A DNA stretch of 64,000 bases from Rostratula benghalensis (GCA_013399305.1 VXAI01000157.1:1096002-1160001), one strand, 5' to 3'. Numbered from the stretch's first letter, positions 13,856-24,923 are shown. Notes: a model not told the origin generated them from the sequence alone. Numbers and translations are program-made.

Positions 13856-14507
13856 GTCTGTAGAATTTACAATACTATAGTTTCTTTGTAAACACCTTAT
13901 GCTGCTCAGCAGGAAGTGTTGCCTGTATGAATTGAATCTAATGAAGCTGGAAGGAAAATGGATCCAACTTTAATTAAGGCTGCTGGATTTGTTTGATCAC
14001 ATACAGCATTTTCAAGAAGAGTCTGTGCATTCACATTTGGAATAGGCAGGGCTTGGGTGATGGTAAGCTTACCTGGTGGCTAGATGAAGAGGAGTAGCTG
14101 ATGGTTAACAATGAGGAGCTCTCTGGAAAGAGCATCTTTGTGTTACATCTTCAGTCGAAATGCCAGGCTCATAATCCAGTCAGAATGAGCTCTATTTAAA
14201 TAAATTTTTTTACCTTGTTGTTATGCATTGGAAATTCACAGCAAAACATCTGTGCATGTAAAAAAAGGCAGTATTTAGACAACTGTTTCTTTAAAATTTG
14301 AATATTTAAATGGAAGCAATGAATTCTAATAGCTCCATGTAAAAACAAATATTCATGAGTACAGGATTTTTATATTGCTATGTGAATAGATTTAGTGTGC
14401 ATAGCTGAAGATATGGGAATGTGGGTTTTTTCCTGTTTGCATGTTTCTAAACAACATTTTATATGAGTGGAGTTTTTTCTCTCTTTTTTTTTTGTTCCTT
14501 TAAATAG
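13856..14507 (+). other. COMMD10: COMMD10 last intron
   Basis: This 652-base intron starts GTCTGT and ends TTTAAATAG after a T-rich polypyrimidine stretch at about 14,473-14,500. It is bounded by the two recognised COMMD10 exons and is phase 0. No other feature was seen inside it. Confidence 0.88.
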
Positions 14508-14546
14508 CTGGAAACTATACAGGCACAGCTGGATTCCCTTACGTGA
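14508..14546 (+). CDS. COMMD10: COMMD10 terminal coding exon
   Basis: The last coding part is 12 codons, LETIQAQLDSLT, followed by TGA at 14,544-14,546. This matches the extreme C-terminus of vertebrate COMMD10 and continues in frame from the ELFEFYNK exon. It forms the end of the C-terminal helix of the COMM domain. The acceptor is AATAG|CTG. The coding portion of only 39 bases makes it invisible to length-filtered ORF searches. The 3' UTR follows directly. Recognition rests on my memory of the human protein. The exact match of both pieces in the correct order and phase makes the call strong. Confidence 0.93.
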   Translation: METIQAQLDSLT

Positions 14547-14779
14547 TGTTTTTGAAGACTTATTTCTCCATCACACTCCTGCCATCTCATTATTTTAAAT
14601 TGAAGATAGATTGCCAAGCTGTGTTTGCTGAAGGATTCAGTGGGTTGCTTCCTGTAAAATTATATGGCTTATCTTCTTTTTAGACCAATAACATTACCCA
14701 AGAGTCTTTCTTAAGAGTCTGAAGATTCTAATGGACTTTCTTATTTTCTGAGCAATTTTTAAGAATGGCTTTTTTACAG

Positions 14780-14828
14780 AAAAAAAAAAAAAGAAAAGAA
14801 AAGAAAAAGAAGAAGAAAGAAAAAAGAA
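14780..14828 (+). repeat. A-rich (GAAAA/GAA)n tract
   Basis: A run of 13 A residues is followed by GAAAA and GAA units. It lies in the putative COMMD10 3' UTR. It is simple sequence and could act as an internal oligo-dT priming site in cDNA data. Confidence 0.9.
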
Positions 14829-14839
14829 TGTTACTTGGC

Positions 14840-14869
14840 TTTAGAAATATGTCATTTAGAAATATGTTA
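14840..14869 (+). repeat. 15-bp tandem duplication
   Basis: The unit TTTAGAAATATGTCA is immediately repeated as TTTAGAAATATGTTA, with one mismatch. It is a small local duplication with no apparent function. Confidence 0.85.
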
Positions 14870-14919
14870 TGTGTATTACTTGATTCTGGTAGAAATTTGC
14901 ATACTAGTGAGGGTCCAGG

Positions 14920-14925
14920 AATAAA
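14920..14925 (+). terminator. COMMD10: candidate COMMD10 poly(A) signal
   Basis: This is a canonical AATAAA hexamer about 375 bases after the COMMD10 stop codon, followed by T-rich sequence (ATATTTTTTAG) that could serve as downstream element. It is the first canonical signal in the 3' UTR. Assignment is by position only. Confidence 0.5.
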
Positions 14926-14945
14926 TAATATTTTTTAGACATGAA

Positions 14946-17900
14946 AAGAATATAAAAGCAGTAAGAAAATACACAGCTAAAAAACCCCTCTGTCCTGTTG
15001 TTATTCACATAATTGATAATGCTTATTGCAAATCTGTCAAATTCAGGATTTAAAAATAGATTGGTTTAGTTTGGACTTAATTTTATTATCTTAGTTCTTT
15101 TTTAGTTTGTTCTAAATAATCAACAGTGTCACTGATTTCAGTGTTTACTTTTGGCACTGAGAATAAATACAGCTTCTTAGCACTGCATGCATACCAATGA
15201 ATCCAAGTAAAATGGTTTATAACTGGAAGGAGAAATCTCGGAGTATGTAACAAAGAACACTGAAATAGCCTGACAATCAGATTTCTGAAAGCTATTTGTT
15301 GATCCTTCCTAATGCTGTCCACCACTGCTTTTACATCAAACGGGAAGAAATAAAGTACAGTGTTTTAAAGGCCAAGTTAGTCATATTTTCACACATTAGT
15401 TCCAGACGAATGGAGGTTCCTGAGCAGTATGAGAAGGTAAAAGTCATCATAGTTCTTATTTGTTGCCATTCATTGTCAGGCAGCTTCATAGCTACACTGT
15501 GATAATGGGCACAGTATACAACCCTCTGCTCCAGGTCAATAGAAGGTGAGGAGAAATGAAAATCTTTGGCTTTTGTTTGTCTTTCCTCCTCCTTAAGGGA
15601 TCCCCCGAACAAGGATTTGTTCTTCCACATCGCTAAAACAGGAATGGTTAGAACGCAGTCAGACAGTTTTCTGTTGAGGTTGGTTTGTTTGTCACAGGAG
15701 ATACAAGTAGAGCCAAAAATACAAATTTGAGAGCCAAAAACAAAAATGTTTTAAATAGCTGGTGTTTAGGTCCTCTTCTGCAGGATTTCTTGCTTTGTTG
15801 CTGTTGGAGGGTTGTTTGGGGCTTTTTGTGTTGCTTTATTAGGGATTGTGCTGTCACCTCTAGAACACGTGGAGAGGTTAGCACCAGTTTTCTGGACTGT
15901 GAGAGAATGGACTTAAAAGATAAAGTAATTAACAGCTTGCATGCACGTAAGGGCACTGAAGAGTAAAAACACATTTACTGAAGAGTAAAAACACATTCTT
16001 CACTGAAATGCCAGGTGATACTGTACCGCTCTGGTAAGGTATTACCCTGTGGGAATGGGTAAGAAGAAGTAAGTCACTTGTATGGCAGAATCTTACCCTC
16101 TACACCTTGTGAGGCTGGCTGCCAAAATCAAGTCCTGTCTCAAGCCACTAGCACATGTGCTTTGTCTTTTGGGGATATAGCACTCCTACCCAGAGACATC
16201 GCATCCTCTGGCCATTCAGCAACAGCTTTCTGTCCTGCTCATTGCAGGCTGCAAAGGTTGGTGTGTGTCTGAAGGTGAGCACACCCTCACCATTCCCTCT
16301 GCTTGCCAGCATTAGCAGTGCTTTGTAGTCAGCACAGCTTGGAAAATCCCCTTCTTCTTGACACTTAGGCCTTGGCTTCTCTGTTGATCCTGTGGGACAG
16401 TATATTGTGTGCGAGGACACTGCTTTTCACTTTTCCCTGAGTTTGCAGAGCTTGAGTTCTGGAAGTCAGAGTTGGAAGAACTCTGCTGCTGTGTGGAAAC
16501 AGGACGTACCAACATATTTTTCCGAGTGTGAGAGAGAGGGGTGAAGTTATCTTTGCGAATCACAGAATGTGAGTGTAGGGCAGTGAGTGATGAATCCTGC
16601 AGGAGAGCAGGTAGGCAGGACCAGTTTGGGGTGCAAGAAGCATTGGACAAATCAGCAGGCACATCTGAAAAAGAAAAAGTCAAAGACAGAGTAGGAAGAA
16701 ACTGGCATGGGAAAAAAGGAGGGAGAGAATGGAGTAGTATATATTCCTAAGGGTGGAATTTGGGAATTGAAAATTTATAAAGAAGAAAGGAGGGGCAATG
16801 GAAAGGATGGCAAAAGTATATATGTAAAGAAAATATTAGCGAAAGGGAGAGAAAAACCTTACATAGTGAGGTAACGGGAAGAAAATTGGGGAAACAAAGT
16901 AAATCAGAGTTAACCGTAAAAACTATAGCCAGCTGTGTAACTGTATCTAGTATTTTGAACGAGCCCATAAGTGTTAGCCTTGGTGGAAGTTTGGCCAAAA
17001 TCAAAGAAAAGTGTGGGATACCAGAAAGAACATTTTAAATCTAGCTTTAATAGGAGATATTTTTTGAAGTGATAAAATGAAGTTAAAAGGAAAAATAGGG
17101 AAAACAGAGCCTTAATTTGCAAGGATTCTGTAAAATATATTTAGTGTTGGATGAAGAGATTTATGACTTCTTTAGCACTGGTTGTGTTTTCATTTTTACT
17201 GAATGTACTGAAAGTCTTGCTCTCAGAAGCCATAATAAAAGTCATAGCATACCTCATGGTAAGAACTACAGTTGTTACAAGGAGTGCTCAGAAATGAACA
17301 GTTCAGAAAGACTTTTCCGTATGTAACAGGAAGCTCTGGGTTGTAGGTTATTAGGTAGTGATGGCATAACCAGTACTGTCTTAAAGAAGAACCTTGTCAC
17401 TTATTTATGTGCTCCTGAATAAGGAGAGAAAAATTACTAACTGTGAAACAGCAGAACTGTTTAGGGCTTTTTTGTCAAGTTGTGCAGAAAAAAAGATTTT
17501 ATTCAGGTTGCTTCTCTCTGGATCTGAGTGGGCCTGGAGAGGTGAAGATTAGTCTTTCTGTGAGAACAACTGCCCCTGCTAAGTTGGGATAAAGTCCTGG
17601 TGTCCCAGCAGTGTCAGGAAACAAAACAAGCACCAGCACGGACTGAGGAGTGTCTGGGGAGAATGAGAGATCTGCTGGCCACAGGGACTAGGCCCAACAC
17701 CATACCTCAGAGGCAGCTGTCTCTGAGGACAAAAAACCACTGTCTGGGAGGAAGAAGGCATATATAGCCTAGTCGGAACTGAATACAGCAGGTTGGTGCC
17801 AGGGCACAGGCAGGGATGTGCAGGCTGAAGGTCTTCAAGCTTTTGTTTCGCATGCTGGTAAAACAGTTTTGAAGAGTGAGTCCTGTGAGAATTTTGAGGC

Positions 17901-19429
17901 ACTACAGCAGGAAAGGAAAGGGATATGTCCCAGGCCCTCTTCAGTTCAGTTCAGGTCCTAGCAAAGCATTGGTCTGTAATATCTCTTGGGCATGATCCAG
18001 AGCTGAAATTACCAAGGCCTCTGATAGTGTTGAAGGAAGATATTTGCAGAGATTTATTGAGCTGTAAAACTGGGAATTTGAATGAGTAAGTATTACTAAA
18101 TCTACTTTCAGATCTTTCAGTGCCTTTTAAAAACATTTAATTCATCTTTGCTCAGACATTACAGTATTTTCTGTGACTGTACTTCTCTGAAAGCTGCATC
18201 AAAATCTGCCTCAAATGGACTACTGGCAAAAGAAGGAAATCTTTCAGTTTGGGTGTAAACAACCATCAGTATTGTTTTGACATGAAGACTTGGAGCTTTG
18301 GGCCTAACACGAAAACTAGTGTGAGAACTATCTCAAAAATACCAACATACAGAGAAAGAGAAACCATTTGGATGTCACTGAGCAAACCCAACACCAATAG
18401 CACATTTATGCTTGTTGAGTACAAATGTATCAGATTATCTTTGCCCAGTTCAGCCCTCTGCATATACTTCTTGTAACTCAACAAAACATGAAATGTCTAT
18501 AAGTTTTTGCATTCTGTTTTTGTTGAAATAAAATATATAAGCAGACACACAAATGTAACTTCACTATCTCAGGTTTTGACTAATTGCCAAACCTGCTTTT
18601 GGCTCTCCAGAGAAGTCGTTCAAATATCCCTTTAATTCCTGTGTTTATTGACACGTCAATTTTGATTTATAACTTGCAGCTTCATTTCATGCAGTTTTGA
18701 TTTTAAAGGCTTTGAAGTCTTGTTCTTTCAAAGCATAAAGAACTTACTGAAATGCTGTCTTACATTGGTCAAAGGAAGAAAAGTGTTTCCTGTAATAAAA
18801 TGATATAAGCTCCCTATTACACTTGTTCTGTCTCATATCCTCTGATTTCCAACAACATCAGAAACATTTCATTGTTTGGCTATATCGGCATATCATGTCT
18901 TCAATGACGACAAATTCACTAATATAACAGAAAAGAAATGAGAGAGCTTAGTAATGCCTGTTGCCCAATGAATAGGTAACATACCATTTTGTGACCCTTG
19001 TATGGCTTAACTGACTAATGAAAATGAACAGCATCTTGAGCCAAAGTGAGCACGTTCCTTTTCTATGGATCGGTCAAGCTGGTCTTCTGAATAACAGTGA
19101 TTTCATTTCTAGGTGGATGATCTACAGCTTTGCAGTCTGAAACACAGTTGATGGCGTCTCGTAAAGATAAATTAATAAGATGCTTTTATCTGCAACTCCT
19201 GCATAAAGTGATTTCTAATTTCCGTAGTAATAAATCAATTTTATTGGATTTTCCCTTGGCCTTTGTAATTGTGTAATCAGATTAAATTATATGCTGTAAT
19301 TTTAACTGAAATTAAGTGTTTATATGATCCCTTCATTCCTTCATTATTTTGTTTCTCAAGAGATAGGAGAAAATACAGATTTGTTAAAAGTCAGATGCTG
19401 CCCAGCTGTGTCGAGTTATGTATCCAGGA
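14946..19429. other. intergenic DNA downstream of COMMD10
   Basis: No gene was recognised here. Open frames of 60-125 codons occur on both strands (for example 15,648-15,974 minus and 16,312-16,683 minus). They lack splice context, family motifs or mutual consistency. A 22-bp-period duplication sits at 15,955-15,998. The sequence is otherwise unique and moderately AT-rich. Confidence 0.6.
15955..15998 (+). repeat. 22-bp tandem duplication
   Basis: ACTGAAGAGTAAAAACACATT occurs at 15,955-15,975 and again at 15,977-15,997, with one extra base between the copies. The copies are identical, so the duplication is probably recent. Confidence 0.9.
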
Positions 19430-19478
19430 AGAATCACAGAATCACAGACTATCAGGGGTTAGAAAGGACCTTGAAAGA

Positions 19479-19706
19479 TCATCCAGTCCAATGCCCCTGC
19501 CAGAGCAGGAACACCCAGATCAGGTCACACAGGAACGCGTTCAGGTGGGTTTTGAATGTCTCCAGAAGAGGCTCCACAACCTCTCTGGGCAGCCCCTTCC
19601 AGTGTTCTGTCACCTTCACTGTGAAGAAGTTTTTCCTCAGATTTAAGTGGAACCTCCTGTGTTCCAGCTTGCACCCATTGCCCCTTGGCCTATCATTGCC
19701 TGTCAC
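19479..19706 (-). pseudogene. CR1 ORF2 C-terminal end
   Basis: The 75-codon frame contains [34 protein letters not shown] and [21 protein letters not shown], the conserved C-terminus of avian CR1 ORF2 just before the short 3' UTR. The copy at 27.3 kb has almost the same protein. It is separated from the RT pieces by several frame changes. Confidence 0.88.
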
Positions 19707-20204
19707 TGAGAAGAGCCTGACTCCATCCTCCTGACACTCACCCTTTACATATTTATAAACATTCAGGAGGTCACCCCTCGGTCTTCTCCAAGCTAAAGAG
19801 ACCCAGCTCCCTCAGTCTTTCCTCATATGGGAGATGCTCCAGTCCCTTCATCATCTTTGTGGGTCTGGCCTGGACTTCTCTTAAGCAATTCCCTGTCCTT
19901 CTTGAACTGAGGGGCCCAGAACTGGACACACTATTCCAGATGGGGTCTCACCAGGGCAGAGTAGAGGGGGAGGAGAACCTCTCTTGACCTACTGACCACC
20001 CCTCTTCTAATACACCCCAGGATGCCATTGGCCTTCTTGGCCACGAGGGCACAGTGCTGGCTCATGGTCATCCTGCTGTCTACCAGGACCCCCAGGTCCT
20101 TTCCCCATCACTGCTCTCCAACAGTACAGTTCCCAGCCTATACTGGTACCTGGAGTTGTTCCTGCCCAGATTGAAGACTCTACACTTGCCCTTGTTATAT
20201 TTCA

Positions 20205-20474
20205 TTAAATTTCTCCCTGCCCAACTCTCCAGCCTGTCCAGGTCTCTCTGGATGGCAGCACAGCCTTTGGCATGTCAGCCACTCCTCCCAGTTTTGTGTC
20301 ATCAGCAAACTTGCTGATAGTGCACTCTATTCCCTCATCCAAGACCTTGATGAATATATTTAATAATACTGGTCCCAGTACCAATCCCTGAGGGACTCCA
20401 CTAGATACAGGCCTCCAACTCGACTCCTTCCCATTGACCACAACTCTCTGGCTTCTATCCTTCAGCCAGTTCAC
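20205..20474 (-). pseudogene. CR1 ORF2 reverse transcriptase, palm/thumb part
   Basis: This continues in the same frame as the preceding RT piece after the TGA stop. It shows NWLKDRSQRVVVNG, SSGVPQGLVLGPVLLNIFI and the catalytic FADDTKLGGVAD, so the second catalytic Asp pair is still present. After VADMP the frame slips: the normal AAIQRDLDRLESW is read one frame over as SRETWTGWR. A further frameshift therefore lies near 20,265. Non-functional. Confidence 0.9.
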
Positions 20475-20477
20475 AAT

Positions 20478-20981
20478 TCACCTTACTACCCTATTGTCCT
20501 GGCCACACTTCCTCAGTTTGGCTGCAAGGATGCTTTGGGAGACAGTGTTGAATGCTTTACTGAAGTCAAGATAGACGACATCCACTGTTTTCCCATCATC
20601 TCTCCACCAGGTTATGTCTTCATAAAAGGCTATCAGGTTGGTTAAGCATGGCTTCCCCTTGGTGAAGCCATGTTGACTGCCTCTTATGACCCTCTTATCC
20701 TTGATATGCCTAGAGACAGAACCAAGGATAAGTTGTTCCGTTACCTTTCCAGGGATAGATGTGAGGCTGTCCGATTTATAGTTACCTGTGTTCTCCTTCT
20801 TGCCCTTTTTGAAGACTGGATTGACATTTGCTTTCCTCCAGTCCTCAGGCACCTCTCCCGTTCCCCACGACTTGCCAAAGATGATGGAGAGTGGCCTAGC
20901 AATGACTTCCGCCAGCTCCCTCAGCACCCGTGGGTGCATCCCATCAGGACCCTTGGATTTATGGATGTCTAACTGTTCCAT
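20478..20981 (-). pseudogene. CR1 ORF2 reverse transcriptase, N-terminal part
   Basis: The 167 residues cover RT fingers and palm: HKSKGPDGMHPRVLREL (7-23), EDWRKANVNPVFKKGKK (46-62), NYKSDSLTSIPGK (67-79), SQHGFTKGK (102-110) and VYLDFSKAF (136-144). The first catalytic Asp (YLDF) is retained. The usual NYRPVSL block is altered to NYKSDSL. The frame ends at a TGA (plus-strand 20,478-20,480) where the family usually has Trp (VVRWI-NWL), so this is a TGG-to-TGA nonsense mutation. The downstream residues continue in the same frame. Confidence 0.9.
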
Positions 20982-21016
20982 AGCCCAGCCCTCACCAACT
21001 GAGGCAAACTCCTCCT

Positions 21017-22423
21017 TTATCCTGACTTCCTCTGGGGCCCCAGGGGCTCCTCTGGACAGCCTCCAGCAGTATAGACAGAGACAAGGAAGGCATTCAGTAA
21101 CTCTGCCTTCTCTGTATCTTCTGCCACCAGGGCGCCCCCCTCGTTCATCTGTGGGCCTACATTGCCTCTAGTGTTAGTTTTGTCTGCAATGTATTTGAAG
21201 AAGCCCTTTCTGTTGTACTTGACCCCTCGTGCCAGGTTTAATTCTAAGGAGGCCTTAGCTTTCCTAGTTGCATCCCTACATCCTCTGACAACAGTCTTAT
21301 ATTCCCCCCAAGTGGCCAGCCCCTCCTTCCATGCTCTGTAGACTCTCCTCTTCCACTTGAGTTTGCCCAGCAGTTCCCTGTTTAACCATGCGGGTCTCCT
21401 GGCTCCCTTTCTCGACTTCCTGTCTGTTGGGATGCTCTGATCGTGAGCTTGGAAGAAGCACTCCTTGAATGCTAACCAACTATCTTGGGCCCCTTTACCT
21501 TCAAGTACCCAATCCCATGGGATTTTCCCTAGGAATTGCTTGAAAAGGCCAAAGTTGGCCCTGCTGAAGTCCAGGGTTGCAATTCTGCTCAGTATTCTGT
21601 TCCAGCCACAGGACATCCTGAACTCCACCACCTCGTGATCATGGCAACCACGGCTGCCCTCAACCCTCACAGCTTCAACCTGACCCTCTATATTAGTCAT
21701 TATAAGATCCAGCAGCACTCCTCTCCTGGTTGGCTCATCCACCATTTGCATCAGGAAGTTACCATCAATGCACTGGAGGAACCTCCTGGACTCTGGCTGG
21801 CTGGCTGAGTAGGCCGTCCAGCAAATATCAGGGGAGTTAAAATCCCCCATGATAACCAGGGCCTGTGATTGCGAGGCTGCTATCAGCTGCCTGTAGAAGG
21901 TCTCATCAACTTCCTCGTCCTGATCTGCTGGCCTGAAATAGGCACCCACGACAGTATCACCCATGGCAGCCTGCCCCTTAACTCTCACCCACAAACTCTC
22001 AACTCGCTCCTCATCCACCCTTGGACAGTCCTCAATACATTGTAGTTGCTCTCTCATGTAAAGAGCAACTCCACCACCTGGCCTTGCTGGTCTGTCTTTC
22101 CTGAGAAGGACATAGCCATCCATGACCACATTCCAGTCATGTGAGCTGTCCCACCACGTCTCTGTAATTGCCACCAGGCTGTAATCTCCTGACTGAACAC
22201 GGATTTCTAACTCCTCCTGCCTATTCCCCATGCTGCGTGCACTGATGTACGGGCATTTCAGGGAGCGAGCTGAGCAGGCTGATTTCACCCTAGGGGGGTA
22301 GGAGGTCTCCCAGTCTTCATCAATACCATAGCACTGCCCCACTGGAGCAAGCCCAGCCACAGCCCCATCCCCCTTTGAATCTAGTTTAAAGCTCTCTGGA
22401 TGAGCCCCACTTATTCCCATCAC
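21017..22423 (-). pseudogene. CR1 ORF2 endonuclease region, 468-codon open frame
   Basis: This is an intact frame of 468 residues covering the APE-type endonuclease and the linker to the reverse transcriptase. The endonuclease starts around residue 56 (LKCPYISARSMGNRQEEL), with ITETWWD at 86-92, GDFNSPD at 193-199 and CHDHEVVEF at 260-268. The last motif normally reads S-D-H in this nuclease family, and here the serine position is His, which should impair cleavage. The frame opens with GTG in this reading and the open region extends about 60 bases further upstream. It ends by frameshift after ELLNAFLVSVYTAGG, just before the RT domain. It is the longest open frame in the window and is transposon-derived, not a host gene. 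Confidence 0.9.
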
Positions 22424-22434
22424 AGAATCCTTTT

Positions 22435-22640
22435 GTCCCTGTGAGACAAACCTTTCCCATGTACTACTGTTAGGCCTGGTGTCTTATAAAGCTGGCTGTT
22501 GTCAAAGAACCCAAAGCCTTGCCTGTAGCACCAGTCTCATAGCCAAGCATTTACAGACTGAATCCTTCTATTCTGTCTCATGTCCTCACCTGAAGGAAGA
22601 GAAAATAACTTGTGCCCCAGAAACATGTCCCTCTCACTGA
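22435..22640 (-). pseudogene. CR1 ORF1 remnant (SGNH esterase-like end)
   Basis: Upstream of the ORF2 frame the minus strand still reads, across frames and stops, as the end of the CR1 ORF1 esterase-like domain. Visible pieces are GAQVIFSS, VNAWL followed by a stop, DWCYRQGFGFFDN (22,498-22,536) and GKGLSHRDKRIL. These correspond in order to segments I recall from bird CR1 ORF1 (a 'GAQVVFSSILPV' strand, a 'WCxxxGFGFxDH' block and a 'DGIHLTxRGK' block). The catalytic Asp/His block is not preserved. In-frame stops and shifts show it is non-functional. Similarity was judged by eye. Confidence 0.6.
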
Positions 22641-24875
22641 CAAGATTAGTTCCTACTCTACTGAGCCCAAAAATACCTTACATGGTTTTTCAAGGTTTTC
22701 TCTGTTGACTGAAATCATGGGAAGGCAACATGTGTTGAGCTGTCTTGACTGGCTGTTCACATAAGATGATCACCTTGTTAGAGCAAATTCCTCTCCCAGT
22801 GGGACACTTAACTTCTTGTCATCACTGATACCTAACTGTCTGTGGTGGTACACATTCAAGAAAATCTGGACCAATGTAGTATCTATCTCTAAGATGGCAA
22901 CTGGCCTCTTCTGGAGAGCACTATTTACGGGACTGGATGTACTAGAGCACCAAGTCGTCTGTTTTGGAATTCACCCTCTGGTCATTCAGGACAAGTGAGA
23001 AGAGGAGAACTAGGACTCCCTGGTCAGTGGAGACTCCTCACATTATGGAGAGCTCTGCATAGAGGTGAGCTGACTTTGATTCTTCTCTTTTCATGGATTC
23101 AACAGTAGGACAATTTAAATAAATTGCGTTTCATGGGTAGCATGAGAATGCTGTACTTTTCCCATCACTCATTTTTTTTGTTTTTCTGCGCCCAGAGTGT
23201 TAAGAAATGCAGCTTTGTTTAAAGGAGATAGGCACCACAGACCTCAAGAACACAAAAGGACCTTTCTCCTCCCCTACTTCATTTCTGCTCCCAGGGGGAC
23301 GCCTTCTTCTTTCTCAGGCCAGCATTCAGCATAGCTCCAGGTAGGGTAAAGCTTTCATGGAAGCAGTTTTAATACCCCTAGTTTGAAACTCACTTTAAAA
23401 GAGAGACAGAAAAGATCTATATGAGAAGAGAGGTAAAGCAAGACCAGCCTTTCAGGAGAGGTGAATTATTAACCATTTGGCCATTTCTGGTGCAAATTCT
23501 TAGCCCAGCCTTTGAACGATCTGATTTCTTCTTTACAGCCAAAGGCCTCACATGAATAAAACCATCCCCATTTCTCCATGTCAACCTTACAGATTGCAGC
23601 AAGCTAAATCATCCTCTGAATCTGATTTAGGGCAATAGAAGTGAAATACATCAGATAAATGTAGAAAAAACAGGCCCATAAACATGGCGTGATCCCTTTG
23701 GAGCTGAGTTCACTCAGTATCTCTCACAGGATGAATGGCAGTGGTCCCATCTCTTAGAAAATCTGATACTAAAACATAAAGTTATAAAATCCCGAAAAGG
23801 AAAAAAAAATAAGCAGAGCAGAGTCTCCTTTAAGCAAAGAGGACAGTGTATGCATCTCTGAGGATGCTTGCAGTGAAATGGAGTTTTCTCAGTTATTTGG
23901 CCAAGACAGACTGTTTGCACTCCTCATTGCAACATCCAGTGAAGGGCTTGGAGTCCTTTTATTGTCCTTCTACAGCCAAACTGCTGCTTCCCATACCCTG
24001 TAAGATGCCACCCTGCATCTGCCTGTTGAAAGTCTGTTTGATACCCTACTGATGGATTCCTTTGTGTCTGTAGTGAGTAGAAGGTTTGCCCTGAAACCTG
24101 TGGTATGTGAGGACAGAGGACAGAAGGCCCTGAATGACCTCAGGCACAGCTGGGCAGTGCTGCGCTTACCTACCTCCGCAAACAGCACCTAACTGGGAAG
24201 GCAAAGCTCCTCTGGTACTTTTAATGTCTTTCTGGCTGAAGAGGCTGTGTTTGTTAGGGTCGATAGACCAAGTTTTGGATTGGTGAATGTCTCTTTCTCA
24301 GCACTGAAGTCAGTAAGTTTTGAGATCAGTCTTCTCTCTGGGAATAGAGAGGTTTTAAATGAATATTTAGTTGAAATGGTCAATAAGAAAGAGGAGGCAA
24401 AGGTGGATCTTACTGCGGTGCCTGGAGCAAAGTTCATGGTTTAACTACTGTGTTAGATGAATAAAATCTACCCTTGAATTCCTTCCAGGAGGGCCTGGAT
24501 ATGAATGTGTAAGAGTATCTGAGCAAAAGGTCACATCCCTGTGGTATAATGATTTCAGCATGTTGGAAGAAAGGAAATTTCCTATTAATCAACTTTATTC
24601 CAGCGTGTGAGGTCACAAAGCATGAACTTGGTACCTCATTCTACATTTCATAGCTCAGCCTAAATCAAACCCAGGCTGCATACATGACTGTACTTTTTTT
24701 TTGCCGGAGTAGCCCCTTCGTCATGGCTGTCTTCAGTCAAGTGATTTCAGTGGTTTCAAATCAGATAGTGCCTTCAGCTGCTGTGTTAGCTCATTTCTGT
24801 GTCAAAAGTAATAGTTCCTCACTTGAAAATCCAGCCCCTGAGAGCTCTGTCAGCTTCCAGATAAAGTAGCCATAT

Positions 24876-24923
24876 CTCTTGTATAAAGAGATACAAGAGT
24901 TCTTCATATCACTTATATGAAGA
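24876..24923. repeat. two adjacent inverted repeats
   Basis: CTCTTGTAT (24,876-24,884) pairs with ATACAAGAG (24,891-24,899) across a 6-base loop. One base later TCTTCATAT (24,901-24,909) pairs with ATATGAAGA (24,915-24,923) across a 5-base loop. Both stems are perfect 9-mers. No function can be assigned from sequence. Confidence 0.85.

Larger units (their letters stand above)
14547..14945 (+). other. COMMD10: COMMD10 3' UTR (putative)
   Basis: Non-coding sequence follows the COMMD10 stop codon. The first canonical poly(A) signal seen is AATAAA at 14,920-14,925, about 375 bases after the stop, so transcript cleavage is placed roughly 10-30 bases later. The region also contains an A-rich stretch (14,780-14,828) and a 15-base tandem duplication. 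The true end is not visible from sequence alone, and internal priming at the A-rich stretch could mislead 3'-end data. A later AATAAA near 15,162 is an alternative. Confidence 0.5.
19430..22665 (-). mobile_element. CR1 LINE, long copy with ORF2 and part of ORF1
   Basis: This minus-strand CR1 non-LTR retrotransposon begins, in its own orientation, near 22,665 and ends at about 19,430. Its 3' tail shows as two TCACAGA(A/C) octamers on the + strand, the bird CR1 hallmark. It carries a decayed end of ORF1, an open APE-type endonuclease region, a broken reverse transcriptase and the ORF2 C-terminal region. At about 3.2 kb it is shorter than the roughly 4.5 kb of a complete CR1, so it is 5'-truncated within ORF1. 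The last about 340 bases are nearly identical to the copy at 27.3 kb, placing both in one subfamily. The upstream boundary is an estimate. Confidence 0.92.

Noticed and set aside
16220..16276. Exon-like segment (TTGCAG...CTGAAGGTGAGC)
   Set aside because: Good-looking splice signals, but the enclosed peptide matches nothing and no partner exon was found.
20788..21171. 127-codon plus-strand frame
   Set aside because: Antisense shadow of the CR1 ORF2 reverse transcriptase and linker.
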